From positions 1 to 64,000 of the forward strand of contig NZ_JBJHZZ010000010.1 of NCBI RefSeq assembly GCF_045310675.1: a stretch of 64,000 nt of DNA, given 5' to 3'. Below, piece after piece: positions 36,384 to 44,359 of the stretch (positions are counted from its first letter, which is position 1; the number at the start of each line of letters is the position of its first letter). The notes below the pieces were generated by a model. That model had not been told where the DNA came from, searched no databases, and was given only the letters and a program-made list of their open reading frames with translations. Made by a program: the position numbers and the translations under genes. The stretch comes from Clostridium_AT stratigraminis (lineage in GTDB: Bacteria; Bacillota; Clostridia; Clostridiales; Clostridiaceae).

Positions 36384-36387
36384 ATTC

Positions 36388-37653
36388 TTATTCTTTCAAC
36401 AAGCTTTTGAAGTCTTCTGTAGGATGGTTTGGATAATCAAAAATTTTTCCTTCCCAGGTTCTTATCTTGACATAGTCTTTTCCTCTTGATATTAAATATT
36501 CAGGCAAAACTGGCGTTTTCCCATTGCCATTAGGTGCATTGATAATATAAGCTGGTATAGCCATACCTGAAGTGTATCCCCTTAGATATTCCATTATTTC
36601 AATTCCATCATCTACTGAAGTATTAAAATGAATTGTTCCCATAACATTTTTTGCATGAAATATATAATACGGTTTTACCCTGCATTTTAAAAGTTCTTGG
36701 TTTAAAAGCCGCATTACATATTTATCGTTATTTATACCGTTTAGTAATACTGCCTGGTTGCCTAATGGTATACAAATACTAGAGAGCTTGTCACAGGCTT
36801 CCTTTGCTTCTCTAGTTATTTCAAGAGGATGATTAAACTGAGTGTTAATATATAAAGGATTATATTTTTTTAATATATTTAAGAGGTCTGCTGTAATTCT
36901 TTGAGGCATAGTTACAAGAACTCTAGTACCTATTCTCACATAATCTACTGTATCTATTTTATATAATTCCCCTAGTAACCAATCCAGCATTTGATCAGAT
37001 AGCATTAAAGGATCTCCACCAGTAATTAAAACATCCCGAATTTCTGGATTACTTTTGATGTAATCAATAGATTCTTCTAAAGATGCCCTGCACTGATGCG
37101 TGTCTACGGTTCCAATATTTCTTCTTCTTTGACAGTGTCTGCAAAAAGATGGACACATATTTGTCACATTAATTATTAACCTATCAGGATATCTTCTGGT
37201 TATAGCTCCTGCAGGATTTGTATACTCTTCAGCCATTGGGTCTGCAGAGCCTCCCTCACATAGTTCTAATATTGAAGGGGAAGCTTGTAGCCTTACTGGG
37301 TTAAATCTATCTTCATCAATTAATGATGCATAATATGGAGATATGCCCCATCTAAATTTAGTCTGAACCTTTATAATGTTTTTTAGTTCAGTTTCACTTA
37401 AGTTAATTATTTTTCCTAACAGTTCTGCACTGCTTATTCTATTTTTTACCTGCCACTTCCAATCATTCCAATCAGCCTCTGAGGCATTTAGTAAAGTTAG
37501 TATCCTTTTTTTTGTTTCTAATATCTTACCTTCTTGAATAGGCGACATTCCTCTTGGAATTGTATCCTTTATCTTTGTGTAGTCATTTATTTTATCTTTT
37601 AGTTCCTCAGATCGTTTCAGTGCAATTTTCCTTTTATGATTCACATCTTCCAT
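36388..37653 (-). CDS. eam: Glutamate 2,3-aminomutase (radical SAM, PLP)
   Basis: 421 residues. It has the lysine 2,3-aminomutase fold: NDWKWQVKNRI, radical-SAM cluster CPSFCRHC (Cys167, 171, 174), LITGGDPL, and the PLP lysine 379 in NGNGKTP. In lysine 2,3-aminomutase two Asp (293 and 330 in the C. subterminale enzyme) bind the lysine side-chain amine. Here the aligned positions are Lys335 (IFHAK) and Asn372 (YIINAP), with the same 37-residue spacing. These are the replacements known from glutamate 2,3-aminomutase, which makes L-beta-glutamate. GAGGGGG precedes the ATG. It is convergent with the ATP-grasp array. Confidence 0.85.
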   Translation of the reverse strand: MEDVNHKRKIALKRSEELKDKINDYTKIKDTIPRGMSPIQEGKILETKKRILTLLNASEADWNDWKWQVKNRISSAELLGKIINLSETELKNIIKVQTKFRWGISPYYASLIDEDRFNPVRLQASPSILELCEGGSADPMAEEYTNPAGAITRRYPDRLIINVTNMCPSFCRHCQRRRNIGTVDTHQCRASLEESIDYIKSNPEIRDVLITGGDPLMLSDQMLDWLLGELYKIDTVDYVRIGTRVLVTMPQRITADLLNILKKYNPLYINTQFNHPLEITREAKEACDKLSSICIPLGNQAVLLNGINNDKYVMRLLNQELLKCRVKPYYIFHAKNVMGTIHFNTSVDDGIEIMEYLRGYTSGMAIPAYIINAPNGNGKTPVLPEYLISRGKDYVKIRTWEGKIFDYPNHPTEDFKSLLKE

Positions 37654-37897
37654 ATCCTGGCCCCCTCTAAATAGCCTTATTAAAAATAGAGCAAAATAAT
37701 TTCAAGTTATTATTCATAAATATCTACTATTCATATTATTACATTTACATAATAATAGAACTAATATATATTAATTAAAAAATCTAAATTTTAATTAGTA
37801 AGTTAATAATTATTAAAGTAAAAATTCTCCCTATGTAGATCTGATATGGAGAAACTTTTGAATGAAAAATTAATATTTCTTCATATTCATTACTTAA
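37654..37897. other. AT-rich spacer between eam and the Nim-like gene
   Basis: No gene seen. It must hold the minus-strand promoter of eam, but I could not pick a convincing one of sigma-A or sigma-K type. A TTCTCC / GGAGAA hairpin lies near 37827-37855 without a clear T run. Confidence 0.4.
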
Positions 37898-37926
37898 TTG
37901 CAAAAAATTAAATATTTCCATATAAT
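37898..37926 (+). promoter_or_regulatory. Sigma-A promoter of the Nim-like gene
   Basis: TTGCAA, 17 bases, TATAAT, 32 bases before the start codon. Confidence 0.65.
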
Positions 37927-37958
37927 TAGACTAACTAAATAATAATTGAGGTGTTAAA

Positions 37959-38423
37959 ATGTTCAAAGAAATGAGAAAGAAGAATAGGGAAATCGGCGTT
38001 GAAGATATTAAGGAAATATTAGAAAATGGTGAATATGGCGTTTTAGCAACAATTGGGGAAAATGGTTATCCATACGCAACTCCGCTAAGTTTTGTTTATT
38101 ATAAAGAAGCAATTTACTTTCATTGTGCAGTGGAAGGGAACAAATTAGAAAATATTAAAGCAAATGAAAAAGTTTCCTTCTGTGTTGTTGGAAAAACAAA
38201 AGTTTTGCCGGATAAGTTCAGTACCGAATATGAAAGTGTTATAGTCTTCGGAAGGGCTTTTTTAATAAAGAATGATGAAAAGAAGGACGCACTTATTGCA
38301 ATAGCCCAAAAATATTCTCCGGATTTTATGGCTGAAGGGCTTCAATATATTGAAAGGGCCATAGATGCAACCTATATTGTTAAGATTGAAATAGACAAAA
38401 TAACTGGAAAAGCAAGAAGATAA
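37959..38423 (+). CDS. Pyridoxamine 5'-phosphate oxidase family flavoprotein (NimA-like)
   Basis: 154 residues, a split-barrel FMN-binding fold with the family pattern GEYGVLATIGENGYPYATPLSF and FHCAVEGNKLENI. The group includes Nim-type 5-nitroimidazole reductases and many uncharacterised FMN proteins. TGAGGTG precedes the ATG. It is monocistronic with its own promoter and terminator. Which electron acceptor it reduces cannot be told from sequence. Confidence 0.88.
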   Translation: MFKEMRKKNREIGVEDIKEILENGEYGVLATIGENGYPYATPLSFVYYKEAIYFHCAVEGNKLENIKANEKVSFCVVGKTKVLPDKFSTEYESVIVFGRAFLIKNDEKKDALIAIAQKYSPDFMAEGLQYIERAIDATYIVKIEIDKITGKARR

Positions 38424-38431
38424 GTAAAATT

Positions 38432-38499
38432 AAAGGCATGCATATGATTTCATTACTAATTTTCAACAAATAAGTAATAAGCCATAAGCATGCCTTTTA
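38432..38499. terminator. Long bidirectional terminator between the Nim-like gene and gltX
   Basis: AAAGGCATGC / GCATGCCTTT ends a long imperfect stem that continues inwards over more than 20 bases; T-rich on the plus side. Confidence 0.7.
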
Positions 38500-38512
38500 A
38501 ATTCTAAGATTT

Positions 38513-39973
38513 TTAAATACTTTTAAGTTTTTCAATTCCCAATTTAATTCTCTTTATTGACTCTTCTTTACCAAGTATTTCTGCAAGTTCGAAGGCACCT
38601 CCTGGTGTAAAGGCCTTGCCTGAAAGAGCAGTTCTTATAGGCCAAAGCATAACACCGTTTTTAATACCCATTTCTTCAATAAGTTTAAATACACTTTCAT
38701 GAATAGTGTCAAAATCAAAAGAGTCTAAGCCTTCTAATAAAGGTAGTACCTTTATTAGACTCTCTAAGGAATTTTCAGTATTAGTTTTCATTTTCTTATG
38801 GAAATATAATTCTGAAGAATACTCTGGAAGAGCATCAAAGAAGTCAACTTGCTCTGGTATTTCTCCTAAAACTTCAACTCTTGTGTGCAATAAATTACTT
38901 ATCTTTATTAAATCTATTGATGGATTTTTTATAACTAATTGATAGTAAGGCAGAGCCATTTCATGGAATTCTTCTAGAGATAGTTTTTTAATATATTCTC
39001 CATTCATCCATCTAAGTTTAACTGGATCAAAAATAGCTGGTGCTTTATTTATTTGTTTAAAATCAAAGCTTTTAACAAGTTCTTCTAAAGTAAAGAGCTC
39101 CTGAGTAGTGCCTGGATTCCATCCAAGAAGAGCAATATAATTCATTACTGCATCCTTTAAGTAACCCTTAGCTATTAAATCTTCAAAGGAGGCATCTCCA
39201 TTTCTCTTGCTTAATTTTTGATGAGCATCCTTCATTATTGGAGGACAATGTACGTAAATAGGAACCTCCCAGCCAAAGCCTTCATATAGACGATTATATT
39301 TTGGTGAGGAAGATAGATATTCGCTGCCTCTAACAACATGGGTTATTCCCATTAAGTGATCGTCTACAACATTTGCAAAATTATAGGTAGGATAGCCATC
39401 AGATTTTATAAGTACCATATCTTCTAGTTCTGAATTTTCAACTGAAATAGTTCCGTATATTACATCATCAAAGGTTGTTGTCCCTTCGGTTGGATTATTT
39501 TGTCTTATTACATAAGGTATACCCTCAGCTAATTTTTGCTCAATTTCTTCTTTGTTTAAATGAAGGCAATGTTTATCATATTTAAATGGTCTCTTTAACG
39601 CTTCTGAATTGGCTTTTAACATATCAAGCCTTTCTTTTGAACAGAAGCAGTAGTATGCTTCACCTTTTTCAACAAGTTTTTTAGCATATTCTAAATATAA
39701 AGATTTTCTCTCGCTTTGAACATAAGGACCTACTGGACCACCTATATCTGGACCTTCATCATGAATTAATCCTGTCATTTTCATGGTATTATATATTACA
39801 TCAACGGCTCCTTCTACATATCTTTCTTGGTCAGTATCCTCAATTCTAAGTATAAAGTTACCATTTTCATGTTTTGCAATTAAATAAGCGTATAAGGCTG
39901 TTCTAAGATTTCCAACGTGCATGTAGCCAGTTGGACTAGGTGCATATCTTGTTCTAATCTTACTGATACTCAT
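38513..39973 (-). CDS. gltX: Glutamyl-tRNA synthetase
   Basis: 486 residues from the ATG at 39973 with GAGGAG 8 bases upstream. It is a class I synthetase: RYAPSPTGYMHVGNLRTALY (HIGH-type motif as HVGN) and KLSKRNGD (KMSKS type). A CFCSKERL segment lies in the middle. Length is normal. Upstream is a leader with a strong promoter and a terminator about 15 bases downstream of the likely start of transcription. This is not a T-box. Confidence 0.96.
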   Translation of the reverse strand: MSISKIRTRYAPSPTGYMHVGNLRTALYAYLIAKHENGNFILRIEDTDQERYVEGAVDVIYNTMKMTGLIHDEGPDIGGPVGPYVQSERKSLYLEYAKKLVEKGEAYYCFCSKERLDMLKANSEALKRPFKYDKHCLHLNKEEIEQKLAEGIPYVIRQNNPTEGTTTFDDVIYGTISVENSELEDMVLIKSDGYPTYNFANVVDDHLMGITHVVRGSEYLSSSPKYNRLYEGFGWEVPIYVHCPPIMKDAHQKLSKRNGDASFEDLIAKGYLKDAVMNYIALLGWNPGTTQELFTLEELVKSFDFKQINKAPAIFDPVKLRWMNGEYIKKLSLEEFHEMALPYYQLVIKNPSIDLIKISNLLHTRVEVLGEIPEQVDFFDALPEYSSELYFHKKMKTNTENSLESLIKVLPLLEGLDSFDFDTIHESVFKLIEEMGIKNGVMLWPIRTALSGKAFTPGGAFELAEILGKEESIKRIKLGIEKLKSI

Positions 39974-40100
39974 AATTTTCACTCCTCAATTTATTCATTA
40001 GATTATAATTAATATTTAACCAATAATGTCACATATTTAAGATGACAATCACATGGTATAAATAAGTAGTAATTGTAACTAATAATTATTTAATGGTTAA

Positions 40101-40160
40101 TCACCTAAAGTATGCCCATATAAAATAAAAACCTCTCATAAAAGAGAGGATTAAGGTCAT
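40101..40160 (-). CDS. Possible leader peptide of gltX (19 residues)
   Basis: ATG at 40160 is preceded by AAGAGG at about 7-base spacing and encodes MTLILSFMRGFYFIWAYFR, then stops. It spans the terminator hairpin and is rich in aromatic residues. It has no Glu codons, so classical Glu-codon attenuation is not supported. It may be a non-specific translational switch or chance. Confidence 0.35.
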   Translation of the reverse strand: MTLILSFMRGFYFIWAYFR

Positions 40161-40175
40161 TAAAATCCTCTTTTT
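40120..40175 (-). promoter_or_regulatory. Attenuator-like leader of gltX: two mutually exclusive hairpins
   Basis: On the minus strand the terminator CCTCTC / GAGAGG with TTTTTATTTT overlaps an alternative hairpin AGAGGATT / AATCCTCT. The shared arm AATCCTCTC can pair only one way. The 5' arm of the alternative hairpin includes the ribosome binding site of the leader peptide. On the plus strand the same repeats can also terminate. Confidence 0.5.
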
Positions 40176-40204
40176 ATCATATAATAAGGTAATTTTTATG
40201 TCAA
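40176..40204 (-). promoter_or_regulatory. Sigma-A promoter reading into the gltX leader
   Basis: On the minus strand: TTGACA, 17 bases, TATGAT. Transcription would start near 40169. Confidence 0.75.
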
Positions 40205-40232
40205 GTTATAGTAAATATTATTTTAATAGGTA

Positions 40233-40261
40233 TTGATTAATGTAGGAAGGTAATATATAAT
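40233..40261 (+). promoter_or_regulatory. Sigma-A promoter of the 2-oxoacid oxidoreductase
   Basis: TTGATT, 17 bases, TATAAT, with a Fur-type box 9 bases after the -10. Confidence 0.7.
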
Positions 40262-40270
40262 GTAATCAAA

Positions 40271-40285
40271 TGATAACAATTATCA
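40271..40285. promoter_or_regulatory. Fur-type operator upstream of the 2-oxoacid oxidoreductase
   Basis: TGATAACAATTATCA matches the 7-1-7 Fur consensus at 13 of 14 defined positions. Its place at the start of transcription matches the geometry at feoAB. Confidence 0.65.
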
Positions 40286-40334
40286 ATTAATAATATATAT
40301 CAAAACGTGTAATATTTAAAGGAGATGAATTAAA

Positions 40335-42011
40335 TTGAAATATAACATTTTAATAGGCGGCTCTGCTGGGCAGGGTATGGATACTATTAGTGCAATATTT
40401 GAAAGAATATTAAAGAAAAGCGGTTATTATTTTCATTCATCAAAGGACTATATGTCAAGAGTTCGTGGAGGACATAATTTTATACAAATTAGATTTGGAG
40501 ATGAAGTAATAAATTCACATTTTCCTGTTTTAAATGTAATTGTAGCATTAGATAAAAATACTATTGACTATCATATTGATAGACTTGACTCTATGGGTAT
40601 AATTATTGGCGATGATACAATTAAAATAGAAGATGGAAGACTATTAACAGTGCCTATGAAAAAAATTGCACAAGATGCAGGAAATCCAAAGGTATTTGGT
40701 ATAGCAGCTGTTGGTGCTCTAGCAGAGCTTTTTGGTATAGAGTTTAATAATATTGAAAGTTTATTTAGTAAAAAGTGGGACGGAAAATTAGTAGAGGAAA
40801 ATATAAAAGCATTTCAAATGGGTAAAGAAGCCTCTAAAAAATATTTTCAACTTCCTAAAGGTCATGTCGATAAGCATATTATGATAAACGGAAATGAGGC
40901 TATAGCCCTTGGGGCATTGGCAGGGGGCTTGGACTTTTATTCTGCCTATCCAATGACACCTGCTACAAGTATAATGACCTATCTTTCTAAAAAGCAGGCT
41001 GAGGCTGGTATAATAGTAGAACAAGTTGAAGATGAAATTTCTGCTATAAATATGGCTCTAGGCGCTTCTTATGCAGGTGCTCGTGCAGCAACAGGAAGTT
41101 CAGGCGGTGGAGTTTCACTAATGGTAGAAGCTATCGGCCTATCAAGTATCACCGAAACACCTCTTTTGTTAATTGATTCACAAAGACCAGGACCAGCAAC
41201 TGGACTTCCCACTAGAACTGAACAGAGTGACTTAAGCTTTTTATTAACAGCTTCACATGGCGAAGGCCCAAGAATGGTTTTAGCTGTTAGAGATGCAAAG
41301 GATGCTTTTTACAACACTGCAAGGGCACTAAATTTGGCGGAAAAATACCAGATGCCTGTAATATTACTCACTGATCAGTATTTAGCAGATACAGTAACTG
41401 TTATGGAGGAATTTGATTTTAATAATATAAGAATTGAAAGACATATTTCAGGAAGTGAAGCCTTGGAGGAAGATGGAAGCTATAAGAGATATAAAATAAC
41501 TGAAACTGGAATATCTCCAAGAATAATTCCAGGGAAATATGAAAGCGCAGTGGTTCTCGTTGACAGTGATGAACACACCGATGATAGCCAGATAACAGAA
41601 AGCGCAGAAGTTCGTATAGCGCAAATGGATAAGAGAATGAAAAAGCTTGAGCTGTTAAAGAAAGAACTAATAGAACCAGAGTATTTTGGAACAGAAGTGC
41701 CAGAAATTTTACTTCTTGGCTGGGGTTCCATGTATGGTCCCCTTAAGGAAGCAGTTTCTATGCTGTTAGATGAAAACATTCCTATAGGTGCCTTAGTATT
41801 TGGAGACATATATCCACTTCCAACTAAACTTTTAGAGAACTATTCAGCTCTAGCAAAGAAAATTATAAATGTAGAACAAAATTATAACGGTCAATTGGCA
41901 AAACTTATTAGAATGGAAACTGGAATAGGAACAACAGGATGTATTTTAAAATATGACGGAAGACAACTAAGCTCACAAGAAATTTATTCAAAAGTTAAGG
42001 GAGGGGTATAA
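40335..42011 (+). CDS. 2-oxoacid:ferredoxin oxidoreductase, fused gamma-alpha subunit
   Basis: 558 residues from a TTG with AAAGGAG upstream. Residues about 1-180 are the gamma domain (GGSAGQGMDTI, SRVRGGHNF). The rest is the alpha (pyrimidine-binding) domain with GNEAIALGALAGGLDFYSAYPMTP and SGGGVSLM. With the beta subunit two bases downstream it oxidises 2-oxoacids with CoA and reduces ferredoxin. This two-gene layout is usual for the KorAB-like group; the substrate (2-oxoglutarate or a branched or aryl 2-oxoacid) is open. Iron dependence fits the Fur-type site. Confidence 0.9.
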   Translation: MKYNILIGGSAGQGMDTISAIFERILKKSGYYFHSSKDYMSRVRGGHNFIQIRFGDEVINSHFPVLNVIVALDKNTIDYHIDRLDSMGIIIGDDTIKIEDGRLLTVPMKKIAQDAGNPKVFGIAAVGALAELFGIEFNNIESLFSKKWDGKLVEENIKAFQMGKEASKKYFQLPKGHVDKHIMINGNEAIALGALAGGLDFYSAYPMTPATSIMTYLSKKQAEAGIIVEQVEDEISAINMALGASYAGARAATGSSGGGVSLMVEAIGLSSITETPLLLIDSQRPGPATGLPTRTEQSDLSFLLTASHGEGPRMVLAVRDAKDAFYNTARALNLAEKYQMPVILLTDQYLADTVTVMEEFDFNNIRIERHISGSEALEEDGSYKRYKITETGISPRIIPGKYESAVVLVDSDEHTDDSQITESAEVRIAQMDKRMKKLELLKKELIEPEYFGTEVPEILLLGWGSMYGPLKEAVSMLLDENIPIGALVFGDIYPLPTKLLENYSALAKKIINVEQNYNGQLAKLIRMETGIGTTGCILKYDGRQLSSQEIYSKVKGGV

Positions 42012-42012
42012 C

Positions 42013-42870
42013 ATGTTAGATATAAACTTATTTGAAACACAAGAGGAGTGTGCATGGTGCCCAGGTTGTGGAGACTTTGCAATACTAGCAGCTTTAAAGC
42101 AGACCTTAGCTGAATTAGATATAAAGCCGCATGAAATAGTAATGTCATCGGGAATAGGTCAGGCAGCTAAAACCCCACATTATATAAATGTTAATGGCTT
42201 TAATGGTCTTCATGGAAGAGCAGTACCTCCAGCTGTGGGAATTAAGCTAGCTAATAAAGATTTAAAGGTAATTATAAACTCTGGGGATGGAGACTCCTAC
42301 GGCGAAGGAGGAAATCACCTTCTTCACAATATAAGAAAAAATATTGATATAACACATTTTGTCCATGATAATCAAATTTATGGCCTTACAAAAGGGCAGG
42401 GCTCACCAACTACAGATAAGGGACAAAAAACTTCTATGCAGCTTGACGGTACAATGGTTGATGCCTTTAGACCTCTTGCCTTTGCTATAACTGCTGGAGC
42501 AACTTTTGTAGCAAGAAGCTTCTCAGGAGATAAAGAGCATTTAATTAGCATAATGAAACAGGCAATTCTTCATAAAGGATATTCATTAGTAGATATATTA
42601 CAGCCTTGCGTAACCTTCAATCATGTGAATACTTTTAAGTGGTATAAAGAAAACACCTATAAACTGGAAGATAATTATGATCCTACAAATAAGGCAGATG
42701 GGTTAAAAAAGGCTATGGAATGGGATAAGGGAATACCTCTAGGAGTTATATACAAGGAAGAAAGAGCAGAATATACGGATAGCCTTTCTTATATTACTAA
42801 AGGACAGCCTTTAATAACTAGAAAATGGGAGCCTCAGTATGCTAGAAAGTTCATGAAAGATTTTATGTAG
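42013..42870 (+). CDS. 2-oxoacid:ferredoxin oxidoreductase, beta subunit
   Basis: 285 residues. The N-terminal CAWCPGCGDFAI holds [4Fe-4S]-type cysteines. The thiamine diphosphate site is GDGDSYGEGGNHLLHN. It pairs with the gamma-alpha fusion just upstream (one base between stop and start). The enzyme links 2-oxoacid metabolism to reduced ferredoxin and works near equilibrium, so it can also carboxylate. Confidence 0.93.
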   Translation: MLDINLFETQEECAWCPGCGDFAILAALKQTLAELDIKPHEIVMSSGIGQAAKTPHYINVNGFNGLHGRAVPPAVGIKLANKDLKVIINSGDGDSYGEGGNHLLHNIRKNIDITHFVHDNQIYGLTKGQGSPTTDKGQKTSMQLDGTMVDAFRPLAFAITAGATFVARSFSGDKEHLISIMKQAILHKGYSLVDILQPCVTFNHVNTFKWYKENTYKLEDNYDPTNKADGLKKAMEWDKGIPLGVIYKEERAEYTDSLSYITKGQPLITRKWEPQYARKFMKDFM

Positions 42871-42875
42871 ATAGT

Positions 42876-42911
42876 AAAAAGCAGACTAGATTAAACTAGT
42901 TTGCTTTTTTA
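42876..42911 (+). terminator. Terminator of the 2-oxoacid oxidoreductase operon
   Basis: AAAGCAGACTAG / CTAGTTTGCTTT stem with G-U pairs, followed by TTT. Confidence 0.8.
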
Positions 42912-42964
42912 TTGTATCTTTAAATGCTTTTAGGATGCTATAATATAATATTATAGGCATGAGG

Positions 42965-42994
42965 GGTTAAGGCCCTAAATGGACGTTAACGGGT
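42965..42994 (+). repeat. Hairpin element, family 2 (copy upstream of yhaO)
   Basis: 30 bases with core CCTAAATGGAC and tail ACGGGT, 25 of 30 identical to the copy at 54222-54251. One stem pair differs by a compensatory change (T-A for A-T). It ends 21 bases before the yhaO start codon. Confidence 0.65.
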
Positions 42995-43015
42995 TTTGAC
43001 TGAAAGGAGAAAATA

Positions 43016-44359
43016 ATGACAAATTTTAAGTTTATTCATGCTGCAGATATCCATTTAGGAAGCAATCTCCATATAAGACAAAAATCAAATAAAGGTTTAG
43101 CGGAAAAAATAGATAACGCGGTGTATGATTCCCTTGAAAGAATTATTAATATTGCCATTTCGGAAAAGGTTAAATTTATTTTGCTTAGCGGAGACATATA
43201 TGACAGAGATTCAAGATCCGTTAAGGCTAATAGTTTTTTTGTAAAGCAGTGCTTAAGGCTAAAAGATGAAAATATTGATGTTTTCATCATTGGTGGGAAT
43301 CATGATCCAGCTAGAGAGAATAGCGAATATTTTAAACTACCATCTAATGTACATATTTTTAGTGCTGAAAAAGCAGAAATATTTGAGTTAAAGGATTATA
43401 AACAAAACATTTATTGCAAAATAATAGGACAATCCTATAGAGATACCTCAGATAGCAGAAAAATATTTGAGAATTATAAGCTTATTAAGGACAATATAAT
43501 TACTGTTGCTATGCTTCATACTCAGCTTGATAAGTCAAATAACTATATACCTTGTACTTTTTCAGATTTAAAGGCTATTGAAAATATAGATTATTGGGCT
43601 TTAGGACATATTCATAAGCCTCAAGTTATTAATGGACATGTACCATATGCAATATATCCAGGAATACCACAGGGCAGAGATTCTGGGGAGGAAGGCATAG
43701 GAGGAGCTGTGCTTATAGAGGCAGCTGATAATATTATTAATGAAATAAAATTCATAAAGACCTCACCAATAATATGGGAAAACATGAATATTAATATAAA
43801 AGATTTTGATGTAAAAAATTTAAGCGATTTGGAGAATGTCATTACTAATAATTTAGAAGACCTTAAAAATAAAGAAAGAACGAAGCTTTCTGGTTTAAAT
43901 TGCCTTTGCTATGAAAATTGGAGCTTAACTAAGGGATATATAGTTAACTTAAAAATAGCGGGTAGGGGAGAGATATATGAACATATAAATGAAAAAGAAG
44001 AAGAGGTAGAGGAAGCTTTAATAGAAAATCTAAATAGTAAATTTGTGAAAAAACATCCCTTTATTTATGTAAACTCAATTGAATTTTATGTAGGAAAACC
44101 TATTGAAGATTATGAAGAACTGCTAAAGGATAATGAAATGATAAAATCAATTGACTTAATTGCTAATAAGTGCCTTGAGGATGAAGTATTAAAAATTCAA
44201 TTATCAAAGAAGCTTGGAGCTATTTGGGAGGTTGCTAAGGATAAAGAGGACTTTAATATAAAAAAGCTTCAATTAGATGAAGAGACTTATGAATCCATAA
44301 TTTCAAGGGCTAAGCAGCTAATTATAGACCTTTTGCTTGAAAGAGGAGAAAAGCAATGA
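43016..44359 (+). CDS. yhaO: YhaO-like metallophosphoesterase (SbcD/Mre11-type)
   Basis: 447 residues after GAAAGGAG. It has the calcineurin-like nuclease motifs AADIHLGS, LSGDIYDRDSR, GGNHDPA, and GHIHKP. It is probably the nuclease half of an SbcCD-like DNA-end processing complex with the following YhaN-type ATPase. Genes overlap as ATGA. The family's exact role in repair is not settled. A family-2 hairpin element lies just upstream. Confidence 0.88.
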   Translation: MTNFKFIHAADIHLGSNLHIRQKSNKGLAEKIDNAVYDSLERIINIAISEKVKFILLSGDIYDRDSRSVKANSFFVKQCLRLKDENIDVFIIGGNHDPARENSEYFKLPSNVHIFSAEKAEIFELKDYKQNIYCKIIGQSYRDTSDSRKIFENYKLIKDNIITVAMLHTQLDKSNNYIPCTFSDLKAIENIDYWALGHIHKPQVINGHVPYAIYPGIPQGRDSGEEGIGGAVLIEAADNIINEIKFIKTSPIIWENMNINIKDFDVKNLSDLENVITNNLEDLKNKERTKLSGLNCLCYENWSLTKGYIVNLKIAGRGEIYEHINEKEEEVEEALIENLNSKFVKKHPFIYVNSIEFYVGKPIEDYEELLKDNEMIKSIDLIANKCLEDEVLKIQLSKKLGAIWEVAKDKEDFNIKKLQLDEETYESIISRAKQLIIDLLLERGEKQ

